Under the pieces are notes generated by a model. The model did no database searches, was not told where the DNA came from, and was given only the letters and a program-made list of their open reading frames with translations. A stretch of 64,000 nucleotides of DNA from Arenibacter sp041392165 (GTDB lineage Bacteria; Bacteroidota; Bacteroidia; Flavobacteriales; Flavobacteriaceae), in contig JAWKMN010000002.1 of the NCBI GenBank assembly GCA_041392165.1, positions 62,001-126,000 of the forward strand, read 5' to 3'. How positions within the stretch are numbered: the first letter of the stretch is position 1; the number at the start of each line of letters is the position of its first letter. Positions 52,031 through 61,247 of this stretch are shown here, piece by piece. Position numbers and translations under genes: made by a program.

Positions 52031-55000
52031 TTATGGGACGGTTATACTTGATTTGGGGATAAGTGCATGGAAAGGTTGGATGGATTTATAGGCCTTGTCC
52101 ATAGAATCAATATGTTCAAAGACCAACAATAGGCGCAAACCGTTGCGGGTCTGCTTTTCCTTAAGTTTGGCCAAATCGGGATGGGCCTGTACAAATTGCA
52201 GTACGGCTGTAAAGGAACTGCTTTGGTAAAAATCCGATTGTTGGTCCGCTATGAAATAGCCGATCATTTTGCCCTTCTTCATTACAATTTTCTCCAGGCC
52301 GATACTATTGGCGATCCACTTGATACGGACCGAGTTCAATAAATCTACCGCCTGGGAGGGAAGCCCTCCGAACCTGTCTGCCAATTCCGTTTCAAATTTT
52401 TGCAAGCCTTCTTCATCGGTGACTTGGTTCAGTTCGGTATAGAGGTTTAGGCGTTCGGTAATATTGTTGATATAATCATCAGGGAACAGCAATTCAAAAT
52501 CCGAATCTATTTGTGTTTCTTTGACAAAGATTTTTTGTTCGCCGCTGACTTCCCCATACAGTTCCTTGAATTCGTTTTCTTTCAGCTCGTCTATGGCTTC
52601 GGTCAATATTTTCTGATAGGTATCAAAGCCTATTTCGTTGATAAAACCACTTTGCTCGCCTCCCAACAAATCTCCGGCACCCCTAATTTCAAGATCTTTC
52701 ATGGCAATATTGAAGCCGCTGCCCAGATCTGTAAATTGTTCCAAGGCCTGAATTCTTTTTCTGGCATCGTTGGTCATTGCATCATAGGGCGGGGTAATAA
52801 AATAACAGAAGGCCTTCTTATTGCTTCTCCCAACACGTCCCCGCATCTGATGCAGGTCGCTCAGCCCAAAATTATTGGCATTGTTGATGAAAATGGTGTT
52901 GGCATTGGAAACATCCAGGCCACTTTCCACTATGGTGGTGGAAATCAATACATCGAACTCCCCGTTCATAAAGGCCATCATAAGGGTTTCCAATTTTTTG
53001 CCCTCCATTTGTCCGTGCCCGATGCCAATCTTGGCATCCGGTACCAGTCTTTGCACCATGCCGGCAACTTCCTTAATGTTTTCTATTCTATTGTGTATAA
53101 AGAAGACCTGTCCCCCTCGCTGTATTTCATAGGAAATGGCATCGCGAATGGTCTCTTCACTAAAGCGGATCACCTCGCTTTCTATAGGGTATCTATTTGG
53201 GGGCGCCGTATTGATTACCGATAGGTCCCTGGCCGCCATTAAACTAAATTGAAGGGTTCTGGGTATTGGGGTGGCGGTAAGGGTTAGGACGTCCACATTT
53301 TCTTTTATGGATTTTAACTTGTCCTTGACCGATACCCCAAATTTCTGTTCCTCATCCACTACCAACAACCCCAGATCCTTGAACTTCACGTTCTTGTTCA
53401 CCAACTGATGGGTGCCTATAATGATGTCTACCTTGCCGGATGCCAGATTTTCCAAGCTCTCTTTTTTCTCCTTGGCCGTTTTAAAGCGGTTTATATAGTC
53501 TACGGTGACCGGCATATCTTTTAGGCGCTCGGAAAATGTTCTATAGTGCTGAAATGCCAAAATGGTAGTGGGTACCAATACGGCCACCTGTTTGCCATTG
53601 TCCACGGCCTTGAAAGCGGCCCTAATGGCCACTTCGGTTTTTCCGAAACCTACATCCCCGCAAACGAGTCGGTCCATAGGCCGTTCACTTTCCATATCCT
53701 TTTTTATGTCTTCGGTAGATTTACTTTGGTCCGGGGTATCCTCATAAATAAACGATGCCTCCAATTCGTGCTGCAAGTAGGTGTCCGGTCCATATTGAAA
53801 CCCTTTTTCCAATCGGCGTTTGGCATATAGTTGGATAAGGTCGAAGGCAATTTTTTTAACCCGCGATTTGGCCTTGTCCTTAATTTTCTTCCATGCCCCG
53901 GAACCTAGTTTGTATATTTTGGGGGGAGCACCGTCCTTCCCGTTGAATTTAGAAATTTTGTGCAGGGAATGTATGCTTACATAAAGGATGTCCCTTTCGC
54001 CGTACATTAGTTTTATGGCCTCCTGTTTCTTGCCTTCAACGTCTATTTTTTGGAGGCCTCCAAATTTTCCTATCCCGTGGTCTATATGGGTAACATAGTC
54101 CCCAATTTCCAATTTGTTCAGGTCCTTTAAGGTAATGGCCTGTTTTTTGGCATAGCCATTTTTTAAATGGAATTTTAGATAGCGCTCAAAAATCTGATGA
54201 TCGGTATAACAGGCAATCTTTAAATCGTTGTCCAGAAAACCTTGATACAGGGGCAGAACAATGGTTTTGTAATGGACTTCCTTTCCCACTTCGTCAAAAA
54301 TATCGTGAAACCGTTTGGCCTGCTGGTCGGTGGCGCAAAACAGATAATTGGTAAACCCGTTTTTGTAATTTTCATTTAGGTTTTCAATTAACAGATCAAA
54401 TTTTTTATTGAAGGATGGTTGGGGTTTGGTATTGAATGCAATCGTTTCCAGATCATTGGAAGCTTTAGGGCCTCCATCGATCTCTATCACGCCAAAGTGG
54501 GCAAGCTGATGTTTTAAAACATCGGAATTGGCAAACAATTCATGAGGTTCGGAATGCTTTATTTCTTGCGACAGTTTGGCAAATGCCTCTTCTGCCTTTT
54601 CAAAAAACGAGTCCAGCCTAGCGTAGAGCAAATTCAGGTTTTTGCTAAAAATCAGGGTATTTGGTGAGATGTATTTAAGAAAGCTTTCCCGGTTTTCGTC
54701 CTGGAACTTGTTTTCCACATTGGGGATAATGGTAATCTTATTGATCTTTTGGGTAGACAATTGGGTTTCCACGTCAAAGGTTCTGATACTATCTACCTCG
54801 TCCCCAAAGAATTCAATTCTATAAGGTTCGTCATGGGAAAAGGAAAATACGTCCATGATACCACCGCGAACGGAGAATTCACCTGGTTCGGTAACAAAAT
54901 CGACCCTTTTAAATTTGTATTCGAACAGAACCTCGTTTAAAAAGTCTAGAGAAAGGGTATCGTCCAATTTAATTTTTAAGGTATTTTTCTCCAATTCCTT

Positions 55001-55414
55001 TCTGGTTACCACTTTTTCAAAAAGCGCATCGGCATAGGTAACGATGATGGCAGGTTTTTTTCTTGAGTTGATGCGGTTCAATACTTCGGCACGCAAAAGT
55101 ACATTGGCATTGTCCGTTTCCTCAATCTGGTAGGGTCTTCTGTAGCTCCCCGGATAAAATAGGACATCATTATCCCCGATCAGTTGTTCCAGATCGTTTA
55201 AATAATAGGCAGCTTCCTCCTTATCGGCCAAAATAAACAGAAATGGAACTTCGGACTTGTTAAATAATTCTGCTATAACGAAGGACAGGGCAGAGCCGGT
55301 CAGTCCTTTTAAATTCGTTTTTGGTCTCGGGGTAGTTTTGGCATCTTCTTGAAAACGGGCAATAGTAGCTCTCAGTTTCCCTAGTTGGGGAGACTGTGGG
55401 AACAGTTGTAACAT
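52031..55414 (-). CDS. mfd: Transcription-repair coupling factor Mfd
   Basis: Mfd removes RNA polymerase stalled at DNA damage and recruits UvrA. The 1,127-residue protein from the ATG at 55414 has the UvrB-homology N-terminus (TGSALSFVIAELFNKSEVPF, GDNDVLFYPGSYRRPY) and the RNA-polymerase-interacting domain (KLEIGDYVTHIDHGIGKFGG, near residue 440). The helicase core follows (GDVGFGKTEVAIRAAFKAV, LLVVDEEQKFGV, LTLTATPIPRTLQFSLM, MRGRVGRSNKKAFCYF), and a TRCF C-terminal domain ends it. An upstream in-frame start at 55474 gives a non-family extension. A promoter with -33 and -7 boxes lies just upstream. Confidence 0.97.
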   Translation of the reverse strand: MLQLFPQSPQLGKLRATIARFQEDAKTTPRPKTNLKGLTGSALSFVIAELFNKSEVPFLFILADKEEAAYYLNDLEQLIGDNDVLFYPGSYRRPYQIEETDNANVLLRAEVLNRINSRKKPAIIVTYADALFEKVVTRKELEKNTLKIKLDDTLSLDFLNEVLFEYKFKRVDFVTEPGEFSVRGGIMDVFSFSHDEPYRIEFFGDEVDSIRTFDVETQLSTQKINKITIIPNVENKFQDENRESFLKYISPNTLIFSKNLNLLYARLDSFFEKAEEAFAKLSQEIKHSEPHELFANSDVLKHQLAHFGVIEIDGGPKASNDLETIAFNTKPQPSFNKKFDLLIENLNENYKNGFTNYLFCATDQQAKRFHDIFDEVGKEVHYKTIVLPLYQGFLDNDLKIACYTDHQIFERYLKFHLKNGYAKKQAITLKDLNKLEIGDYVTHIDHGIGKFGGLQKIDVEGKKQEAIKLMYGERDILYVSIHSLHKISKFNGKDGAPPKIYKLGSGAWKKIKDKAKSRVKKIAFDLIQLYAKRRLEKGFQYGPDTYLQHELEASFIYEDTPDQSKSTEDIKKDMESERPMDRLVCGDVGFGKTEVAIRAAFKAVDNGKQVAVLVPTTILAFQHYRTFSERLKDMPVTVDYINRFKTAKEKKESLENLASGKVDIIIGTHQLVNKNVKFKDLGLLVVDEEQKFGVSVKDKLKSIKENVDVLTLTATPIPRTLQFSLMAARDLSVINTAPPNRYPIESEVIRFSEETIRDAISYEIQRGGQVFFIHNRIENIKEVAGMVQRLVPDAKIGIGHGQMEGKKLETLMMAFMNGEFDVLISTTIVESGLDVSNANTIFINNANNFGLSDLHQMRGRVGRSNKKAFCYFITPPYDAMTNDARKRIQALEQFTDLGSGFNIAMKDLEIRGAGDLLGGEQSGFINEIGFDTYQKILTEAIDELKENEFKELYGEVSGEQKIFVKETQIDSDFELLFPDDYINNITERLNLYTELNQVTDEEGLQKFETELADRFGGLPSQAVDLLNSVRIKWIANSIGLEKIVMKKGKMIGYFIADQQSDFYQSSSFTAVLQFVQAHPDLAKLKEKQTRNGLRLLLVFEHIDSMDKAYKSIQPFHALIPKSSITVP

Positions 55415-55443
55415 AATGGATTTTGTCAACCGTATTTTTTTTG

Positions 55444-55475
55444 CAAATATAGGCCCTGTCCGTACTTTACCCAAA
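55444..55475 (-). promoter_or_regulatory. Promoter of mfd (-33 and -7 boxes)
   Basis: On the minus strand TTTG (55475-55472) and TATATTTG (55451-55444) are separated by 20 bases, matching the Bacteroidota pattern TTG-N19/20-TAnnTTTG. The start site would fall about 20 bases before the ATG. Confidence 0.7.
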
Positions 55476-55851
55476 AGTAGCGGCGAATTTTATACCGTTC
55501 CCCATGAATGGGGATGTTACTGGGGCAATTTGCTGTTTTTATCGCCTTCCGTAGTTAGGGGGCTATGGGTAAATGAAAATAGAGGGGTAAAACAGGTGGT
55601 TTGTTTGGGATATTTGGGACAATTGTATCAAGTTGTTTTGGCTGTAATTTTTATTTTTTTAAAATTGTGGTTAAAATGTATGCTATAATTTGTAGTTTTC
55701 CCGACTGTGGAATTCGTGCAAGGGCCAAGGTAGGGCGAGGTTAAAAATGACATATTCAATTGAAAACTAGAAATGCTTGAAGGGGAAATCGCAAGTGGTA
55801 TGCTACAAATTCTAATTCTTTGGTGCGTACCTGATTCTTCTATAATAAATA
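55476..55851. other. Intergenic region between mfd and the ECF sigma gene
   Basis: About 375 bases of mixed, T-rich sequence should contain the promoter for the plus-strand sigma gene; I see no clear TAnnTTTG box near it. A 90-codon plus-strand frame at 55416-55688 overlaps the mfd promoter and has no recognisable features. Confidence 0.45.
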
Positions 55852-56472
55852 ATGCGATTTATGGGGAATAAAATTACGTCCGATAATCCTGAAAATCGGG
55901 AGGTCGTTATTTGGGATAGGGTAAAAATAGGGGATACGGTGGCGTTGGGCGAACTCTATGACCTGTACATAGAGGTACTATTCTCTTTTGGAATGCAAAG
56001 AAGTACGGACAGGAACTATGTGATGGATTGCATACACGATCTTTTTTTGGATTTGTACAAATACAGGTCCAATCTTGCCAAAACCGATAATATTAGATCA
56101 TACCTGTTCACTTCCTTAAAACGAAAAATAAATAGAAAATACGGTAAAAAAGTAATTCCGGTCGATTTGGATTACCCGGTGATGGATCAAATTTTGTTGA
56201 AAAACGCCACAAGCTCCCGAGAACAGGAAATGATACATATAGAGCGGACCAATGAGCAAAAGGACCAATTGGCCAAGGCATTAAATACCTTAACGGAAAA
56301 GCAAAAAAGGGGGCTGTTCTTGAGGTTTGATGAAAACAAATCCTATGAAGAAATTGCGAAAATCCTAGGCGTTTCGGTGGAAACGGCTAGAACGCTTATT
56401 TACAGGGCCTTAAAGGCATTAAGGAAGCACTCTTTTACATTGGGTTTTATTTTTTCAATCACTTTTTTTTAA
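55852..56472 (+). CDS. FecI-like ECF RNA polymerase sigma factor
   Basis: The 206-residue sigma-70 family extracytoplasmic factor has region 2 (LGELYDLYIEVLFSFGMQRS through VMDCIHDLFLDLYKY, about residues 35-75) and region 4 (LTEKQKRGLFLRFDENKSYE and EIAKILGVSVETARTLIYRA, about residues 145-190). The C-terminus is hydrophobic (FTLGFIFSITFF), unusual and perhaps membrane-associating. It is followed by a FecR anti-sigma gene and a SusC/SusD pair, the standard layout for substrate-responsive transport induction in Bacteroidota. Confidence 0.92.
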   Translation: MRFMGNKITSDNPENREVVIWDRVKIGDTVALGELYDLYIEVLFSFGMQRSTDRNYVMDCIHDLFLDLYKYRSNLAKTDNIRSYLFTSLKRKINRKYGKKVIPVDLDYPVMDQILLKNATSSREQEMIHIERTNEQKDQLAKALNTLTEKQKRGLFLRFDENKSYEEIAKILGVSVETARTLIYRALKALRKHSFTLGFIFSITFF

Positions 56473-56593
56473 AATAATCCAAAAAAGTTGTCTATGAATC
56501 GGCAATAAGTCGCTTAGGTAGGTAACGGATTTGATCTAATGTTTCCAAATGTTAAAATATGTATTAAGAAATCATTAGCCCGATTAACGCTTT

Positions 56594-57673
56594 ATGGAAA
56601 ATAAAGAAAACAATAAAAGGAATATACGCCCAATATCCGATTTGGAGAAGTTGGAGTTGAAGAAAAGGATCCTCCGATCGGTGGATAGATATAAGGGAAG
56701 GAGAAGGCGCTATGGATATGTTGCCGGGATTGCTGCTTCCATTGTATTTTTAATAGGGGCAGGTCTTTATATTTATGAGGCCCCGACGGAAACTATCGAG
56801 GATTATGTAAGATCTGCCAAGGTGATCGATGCAAAGGCCATAGAGGAGGTGGTATTGGTGTTGGGCGAAGGGGAGAATGTTGGTATAGCTAACGGGGAAC
56901 CGGACATAACTTACTCCGAAACCGGGGAGAAAGTCAATATCGGGGATTCCAGTTCTATACAACAGAAGGCGTTAAAGGATCAAAAAACAGTGTACAACAC
57001 CTTATTGGTTCCCTATGGGAAAAGATCAAAAATCACATTGTCCGACAATAGTGTGATCTGGTTGAATTCGGGTTCGCGATTAACGTACCCTGTGGTTTTT
57101 CAGGAGGATAGAAGAGAGGTGTATTTGGAGGGCGAGGCTATTTTTGAGGTGGCCCATGACGCAAAACAGCCATTTGTGGTCTTATCCGAAGGACAGGAGG
57201 TAGAGGTGTTGGGTACCGTTTTTAATGTTAGTAGTTATGGGGATGAAAACAATGTAAAAACAGTACTCAAGAGTGGCAGTGTGCAGATTAATTGTCAGGA
57301 CCCCCGTTCCGGCCAGTACAAGGAGAAACTTCGAATTACCCCCGGAACATTAGTGGTGTACAACAAACAAAATAAGAAAATACAGTCCGAGAATGTGAAC
57401 GTCGATCATTATTTCTCATGGAGGGAGGGGATGCTTATTTTTAAGAACGATAATTTGCAGTTTATCATGAAAAAGCTTTCCAGGTACTACAATATGGAGA
57501 TCAACATACAGGATACAGCACTGGCAAATGAAACATTTTCCGGTTACTTGGATCTTAAAGAAGATATTGGGATGGTCTTGGAAACCATTAAAGGGACAAC
57601 GGATATGGAGTACCTAAGACTTAACGAAACTAAAATCAGTATTAACAAAAAGAGTCAAATGAATATGAAATAA
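56594..57673 (+). CDS. FecR-family anti-sigma factor
   Basis: The 359-residue inner-membrane protein has a short cytoplasmic part (residues 1-37), one membrane helix (GYVAGIAASIVFLIGAGLYI, residues 39-58), the FecR domain (LLVPYGKRSKITLSDNSVIW, LEGEAIFEVAHD, VEVLGTVFNVSSYGDEN; about 135-230) and a C-terminal DUF4974 domain (MLIFKNDNLQFIMKKLSRYY, FSGYLDLKEDIGMVLETIKG). It should hold the sigma factor inactive until the TonB-linked transporter signals through its STN domain. It lies 121 bases after the sigma gene and is separated from susC by a hairpin. Confidence 0.93.
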   Translation: MENKENNKRNIRPISDLEKLELKKRILRSVDRYKGRRRRYGYVAGIAASIVFLIGAGLYIYEAPTETIEDYVRSAKVIDAKAIEEVVLVLGEGENVGIANGEPDITYSETGEKVNIGDSSSIQQKALKDQKTVYNTLLVPYGKRSKITLSDNSVIWLNSGSRLTYPVVFQEDRREVYLEGEAIFEVAHDAKQPFVVLSEGQEVEVLGTVFNVSSYGDENNVKTVLKSGSVQINCQDPRSGQYKEKLRITPGTLVVYNKQNKKIQSENVNVDHYFSWREGMLIFKNDNLQFIMKKLSRYYNMEINIQDTALANETFSGYLDLKEDIGMVLETIKGTTDMEYLRLNETKISINKKSQMNMK

Positions 57674-57697
57674 AACCTAATCGTTATTTAAAAAAAA

Positions 57698-57725
57698 GCC
57701 AGAAGGTGTTGCCGCATCTTCTGGC
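57698..57725 (+). terminator. Hairpin between fecR and susC
   Basis: An 11-bp stem GCCAGAAGGTG/CATCTTCTGGC (one G-U) with a 6-base loop starts 25 bases after the fecR stop. A run of A precedes it and no U-run follows, so it is more likely an attenuator or mRNA-processing/stability element than a full terminator; it would let susC be set apart from the regulators. Confidence 0.6.
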
Positions 57726-57778
57726 CGTAAAATCAACATTGTCCTGAAAGGCAATATTAACTATCCAAAAACAAAATT

Positions 57779-60700
57779 ATGAATAAAATTGTCAGTCGCA
57801 TCCCTTTGCAGGGGAAAAAAACTTCAAGATGCGGCATTCTAACCATTATTATGAGAATTTTTCTTTTATTAATAGGAATTGGTCTTGGATCGGTCTATGC
57901 AAACCCTTCCTACTCCCAAACCAAGATAGATATCAAGGTAAGCGGGGTTACGTACGAGGAATTGTTTAAAGAAATCCAAAAGAAAAGCGAGTATATCTTT
58001 TTTTATAAGGATGGAATTTTGAACATAGATGAGAAAGTGTCACTATCCTTGACTAATTCGGATTTGATGACCATTCTTGATAAGGCATTTGCCAATACCA
58101 ACTTGGGGTATAAGATAGACGATAGGCAGGTGGTCATCAAAAAGAAATGGTTTCCCAAAAAGACGGTGGCAAGTGTTGAAGGCATTGCCCAAGAACAGTT
58201 TGCGGTAAGCGGTACCGTGCTTGATGAAACCGGTCAGCCATTGCCCGGGGCCAGTGTGGTGGAGAAAGGAACCACCAACGGGATACAGACCGATTTTGAT
58301 GGTAATTTCACTCTTGAGGTTACCAATGAAAATGCCATTTTAGTATTTTCTTATTTGGGCTATGCTACAAAGGAGATTGCCGTACAAGGGAAAAGCAACC
58401 TGAATGTTGCCTTGGTGGTAGATGCTGCTGGTTTGGATGAGGTAATCGTAACCGGTGTAGTAGGAGGAACAAAAGCCAAGAAAATGCCGTTTTCGGTAGG
58501 TAGGGTCAATAACAAAAGTTTGGAGCTGGTGCCCGGTAGTAATGCCGCTAGTGCACTGCGCGGTAAAGTTTCCGGGGTGTCCATGACCCAGAGCAGTGGA
58601 AAACCGGGGTCCGAGGTAGATATCATTCTAAGGGGAGTGACCAATGTTTTTAGTAGCAATAATTCACCTCTCTATATAGTGGATGGGGTAATACTAGCTG
58701 GAGGTGCTGGAGATATAGATGCATTGGATATAGATAATATAGAGGTGGTCAAAGGTGCGGCGGCTTCCAGTTTGTACGGCTCCCGGGCGGCAAACGGAGT
58801 TATTAATATTACTACCAAAAGGGGGGCGAGCACCCAAGAAGGAAAGCCTCAAATTACCATACGTAACGAGTTTGGGGTAAACCAACTTCCACGGACCCCG
58901 GAGACCAATTTGTCTCACGCTTACCAATTAAGTGGGGACCCTTCAAAACCTTGGGTCGATTTAAATGGGAATCCTACTGCTTCCAGAATTGGCAGGGCCC
59001 TTACCGGAGTACCTTCCACAGCCTTTATGGATCAGGCCTATCCGGGACAAACCTATGATCACCTAAAGAAGTTTTTTACGATGGGCGATTATTTTTCAAA
59101 TTATGTTTCCATTGCCCAACATATGGGCAAGATCAATTACCGTGCTTCTTTTAACAATACCCGTAATAGTGGAATTATGAAGGAAGAGGATGGCTATACG
59201 CGTAGAAATGTACGTCTGAATCTGGATGCCCGGATTACGGATAATCTAACCATGTCTGTGAGTGGCTACTATTCAAAATCCACCACCGATGAGCTGCCCA
59301 CCTGGGGCGATGATGTTCCGTTTTTTGGATTATTGATACAAGGGCCGGATGTGGACCTTACACTGCGGGATAAGGATGGAAGGTATTTGTATTTGTCCGA
59401 TCCAACACTTACTTATAATAATCCCTTATACGATGTGGCCTATATAGAAGCTACTTCATGGCGCAATAGGGCTATGGGCAGTGCCAGTATTGACTATAAG
59501 GCAACAGATTGGTTGGATCTGTCCGCGAATATTAGTTACGATCGCAGTGTTACCAATGAGGAGCGTTATGTGCCCATATGGTACCGACAGGCCAGGGATA
59601 ACGATTTAAACGGAGGGTTGGAGCTTGGTGAGAACTCTTCAGAGGCAATAAACTCCAGCATTATGGCCACCTTTAAGAAAGATTTTGGGGATTTGTCCAC
59701 TAGGACCCAAATAAGGGCTTTGCAGGAACATACCGAATATGCGCGTTCCAGTATTATCGGACGTGCCTTTCAGGTTTCGGGCGTTAGGACCATAGATGCC
59801 ACGGATTTTGATCGTCGTACGGGAAGTTCTTCTTCTTCGGAAATCAAGTCCTTGGGGTACTTCTTTATTACGAATCTGGATTATAAGGACAAGTATATTT
59901 TTGATGCGGTAGTGAGAAGGGACGGAAGTTCGTTGTTTGGGGCCGATGAAAGATGGCATACCTATTACCGTGCCAGTGCCGCCTATAGAATATCAGAGGA
60001 GAATTGGTTCAATATTTCGGGAGTGGACGATTTTAAGCTTCGCTTGTCCAAGGGAACTGCCGGGGGTAGGCCTGAATTTGCCGCTCAGTACGAAACTTGG
60101 TCCGTGTCGGGCTCAACGGTTACTAAGAATACATTGGGGAACAGGAACCTAAAGCCGGAACACGCCACGGAAATAGAGGCGGGCTTCGATGCCTTTTTGT
60201 TTAATAAATTCCGATTGAGTGTTACCTATGCCAGTTCGGAAGCGGAAGATCAGATTCTGGAACTTCCACTTATCAGCCCCTATGGCTTTAATACCCAGTG
60301 GGTAAACGGGGGTAATGTAAAAAGTGACACCTATGAGGCCAGTTTGGATTATTACGCCATTCAAAAAGATGATTTAAACCTTTCTTTTAACCTGTTGTTC
60401 GACAGGACCAGGTCCGAGATTACGGAATTTGACCGGCCCGCCCTGCTAAGGGAAGAAATCTTTTATTTAAGAAAAGGAGAGGAAATAAGTACTATGTACA
60501 CCCCGAAGTGGATAGAGACCTCTGATGAACTGACCACCACTTATGGCGGGGATTACAGCGCTTATTTTGATCGAAACGATGAAGGATATTTGGTGCCAGT
60601 GGGCCAGGGCAATACCTGGAGGTCGGGCCTATGGGGTACCACTGTGGTGGCCGATGACGGCACCGAGCTGGGAAGATGGGGTATCCCCAATATATATGTC

Positions 60701-61213
60701 CCGGAAGATGGCGATATAAATGTTAGTCAAGGAAGGGCCATGCCAGATTTTAACATGGCTTTCAGCACCACTTTTAGGTACAAAGGATTTACGGCCTATG
60801 CCTTATTTGATAGTCAGTTTGGTGGACAGATCTATAATAGGACACGCCAACGTAGGGTGAGGGAGAATCTCGATGTCCTTAATGATCAGGCGGGCAAACC
60901 CCAAAATGAAAAGAAACCGATTGTGTATTATCAGAATCAAATTTCCAATAGAAACGCCAGGTTCATAGAAGATGCCTCTTTCGTAAAGTTAAGGGAGTTG
61001 TCCATAGGCTATAATTTTGATCAAAAAACACTGAGTTCTGTTTTTGGAAATACGTTCGACAATATCAATTTAAGCCTTATAGGAAGAAACCTTGTTACTT
61101 GGACCAAATACAGCGGTATAGATCCAGAAGTTGGAGGGTTGGTGTACAGACAGGATCAGTATCAGTATCCTAATTTCAGGCAGATTTCCGCCAATCTTGA
61201 AATTAAGTTTTAA
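57779..61213 (+). CDS. SusC/RagA-family TonB-linked outer-membrane transporter
   Basis: The 1,144-residue protein has a signal peptide (residues 20-47, LLLIGIGLGSVYANPSYSQ). A secretin/TonB short N-terminal signalling domain follows (about 55-120, VSLSLTNSDLMTILDKAFAN), then a carboxypeptidase-like beta domain (VSGTVLDETGQPLPGASVVE, DFDGNFTLEV), the plug (SALRGKVSGVSMTQSSGKPG, NNIEVVKGAAASSLYGSRAA) and a long beta-barrel ending in a C-terminal aromatic strand (ISANLEIKF). The STN domain matches the upstream FecI/FecR pair. It works with the SusD lipoprotein to import a glycan; the substrate cannot be read from sequence. Confidence 0.96.
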   Translation: MNKIVSRIPLQGKKTSRCGILTIIMRIFLLLIGIGLGSVYANPSYSQTKIDIKVSGVTYEELFKEIQKKSEYIFFYKDGILNIDEKVSLSLTNSDLMTILDKAFANTNLGYKIDDRQVVIKKKWFPKKTVASVEGIAQEQFAVSGTVLDETGQPLPGASVVEKGTTNGIQTDFDGNFTLEVTNENAILVFSYLGYATKEIAVQGKSNLNVALVVDAAGLDEVIVTGVVGGTKAKKMPFSVGRVNNKSLELVPGSNAASALRGKVSGVSMTQSSGKPGSEVDIILRGVTNVFSSNNSPLYIVDGVILAGGAGDIDALDIDNIEVVKGAAASSLYGSRAANGVINITTKRGASTQEGKPQITIRNEFGVNQLPRTPETNLSHAYQLSGDPSKPWVDLNGNPTASRIGRALTGVPSTAFMDQAYPGQTYDHLKKFFTMGDYFSNYVSIAQHMGKINYRASFNNTRNSGIMKEEDGYTRRNVRLNLDARITDNLTMSVSGYYSKSTTDELPTWGDDVPFFGLLIQGPDVDLTLRDKDGRYLYLSDPTLTYNNPLYDVAYIEATSWRNRAMGSASIDYKATDWLDLSANISYDRSVTNEERYVPIWYRQARDNDLNGGLELGENSSEAINSSIMATFKKDFGDLSTRTQIRALQEHTEYARSSIIGRAFQVSGVRTIDATDFDRRTGSSSSSEIKSLGYFFITNLDYKDKYIFDAVVRRDGSSLFGADERWHTYYRASAAYRISEENWFNISGVDDFKLRLSKGTAGGRPEFAAQYETWSVSGSTVTKNTLGNRNLKPEHATEIEAGFDAFLFNKFRLSVTYASSEAEDQILELPLISPYGFNTQWVNGGNVKSDTYEASLDYYAIQKDDLNLSFNLLFDRTRSEITEFDRPALLREEIFYLRKGEEISTMYTPKWIETSDELTTTYGGDYSAYFDRNDEGYLVPVGQGNTWRSGLWGTTVVADDGTELGRWGIPNIYVPEDGDINVSQGRAMPDFNMAFSTTFRYKGFTAYALFDSQFGGQIYNRTRQRRVRENLDVLNDQAGKPQNEKKPIVYYQNQISNRNARFIEDASFVKLRELSIGYNFDQKTLSSVFGNTFDNINLSLIGRNLVTWTKYSGIDPEVGGLVYRQDQYQYPNFRQISANLEIKF

Positions 61214-61247
61214 ATAAGGGTCTAAAAAATCTAAAAAATCTAAAAAA

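Noticed and set aside
52511..53224. 237-codon plus-strand frame opposite mfd
   Set aside because: It is antisense to the conserved helicase domain; length arises from the codon bias of mfd.
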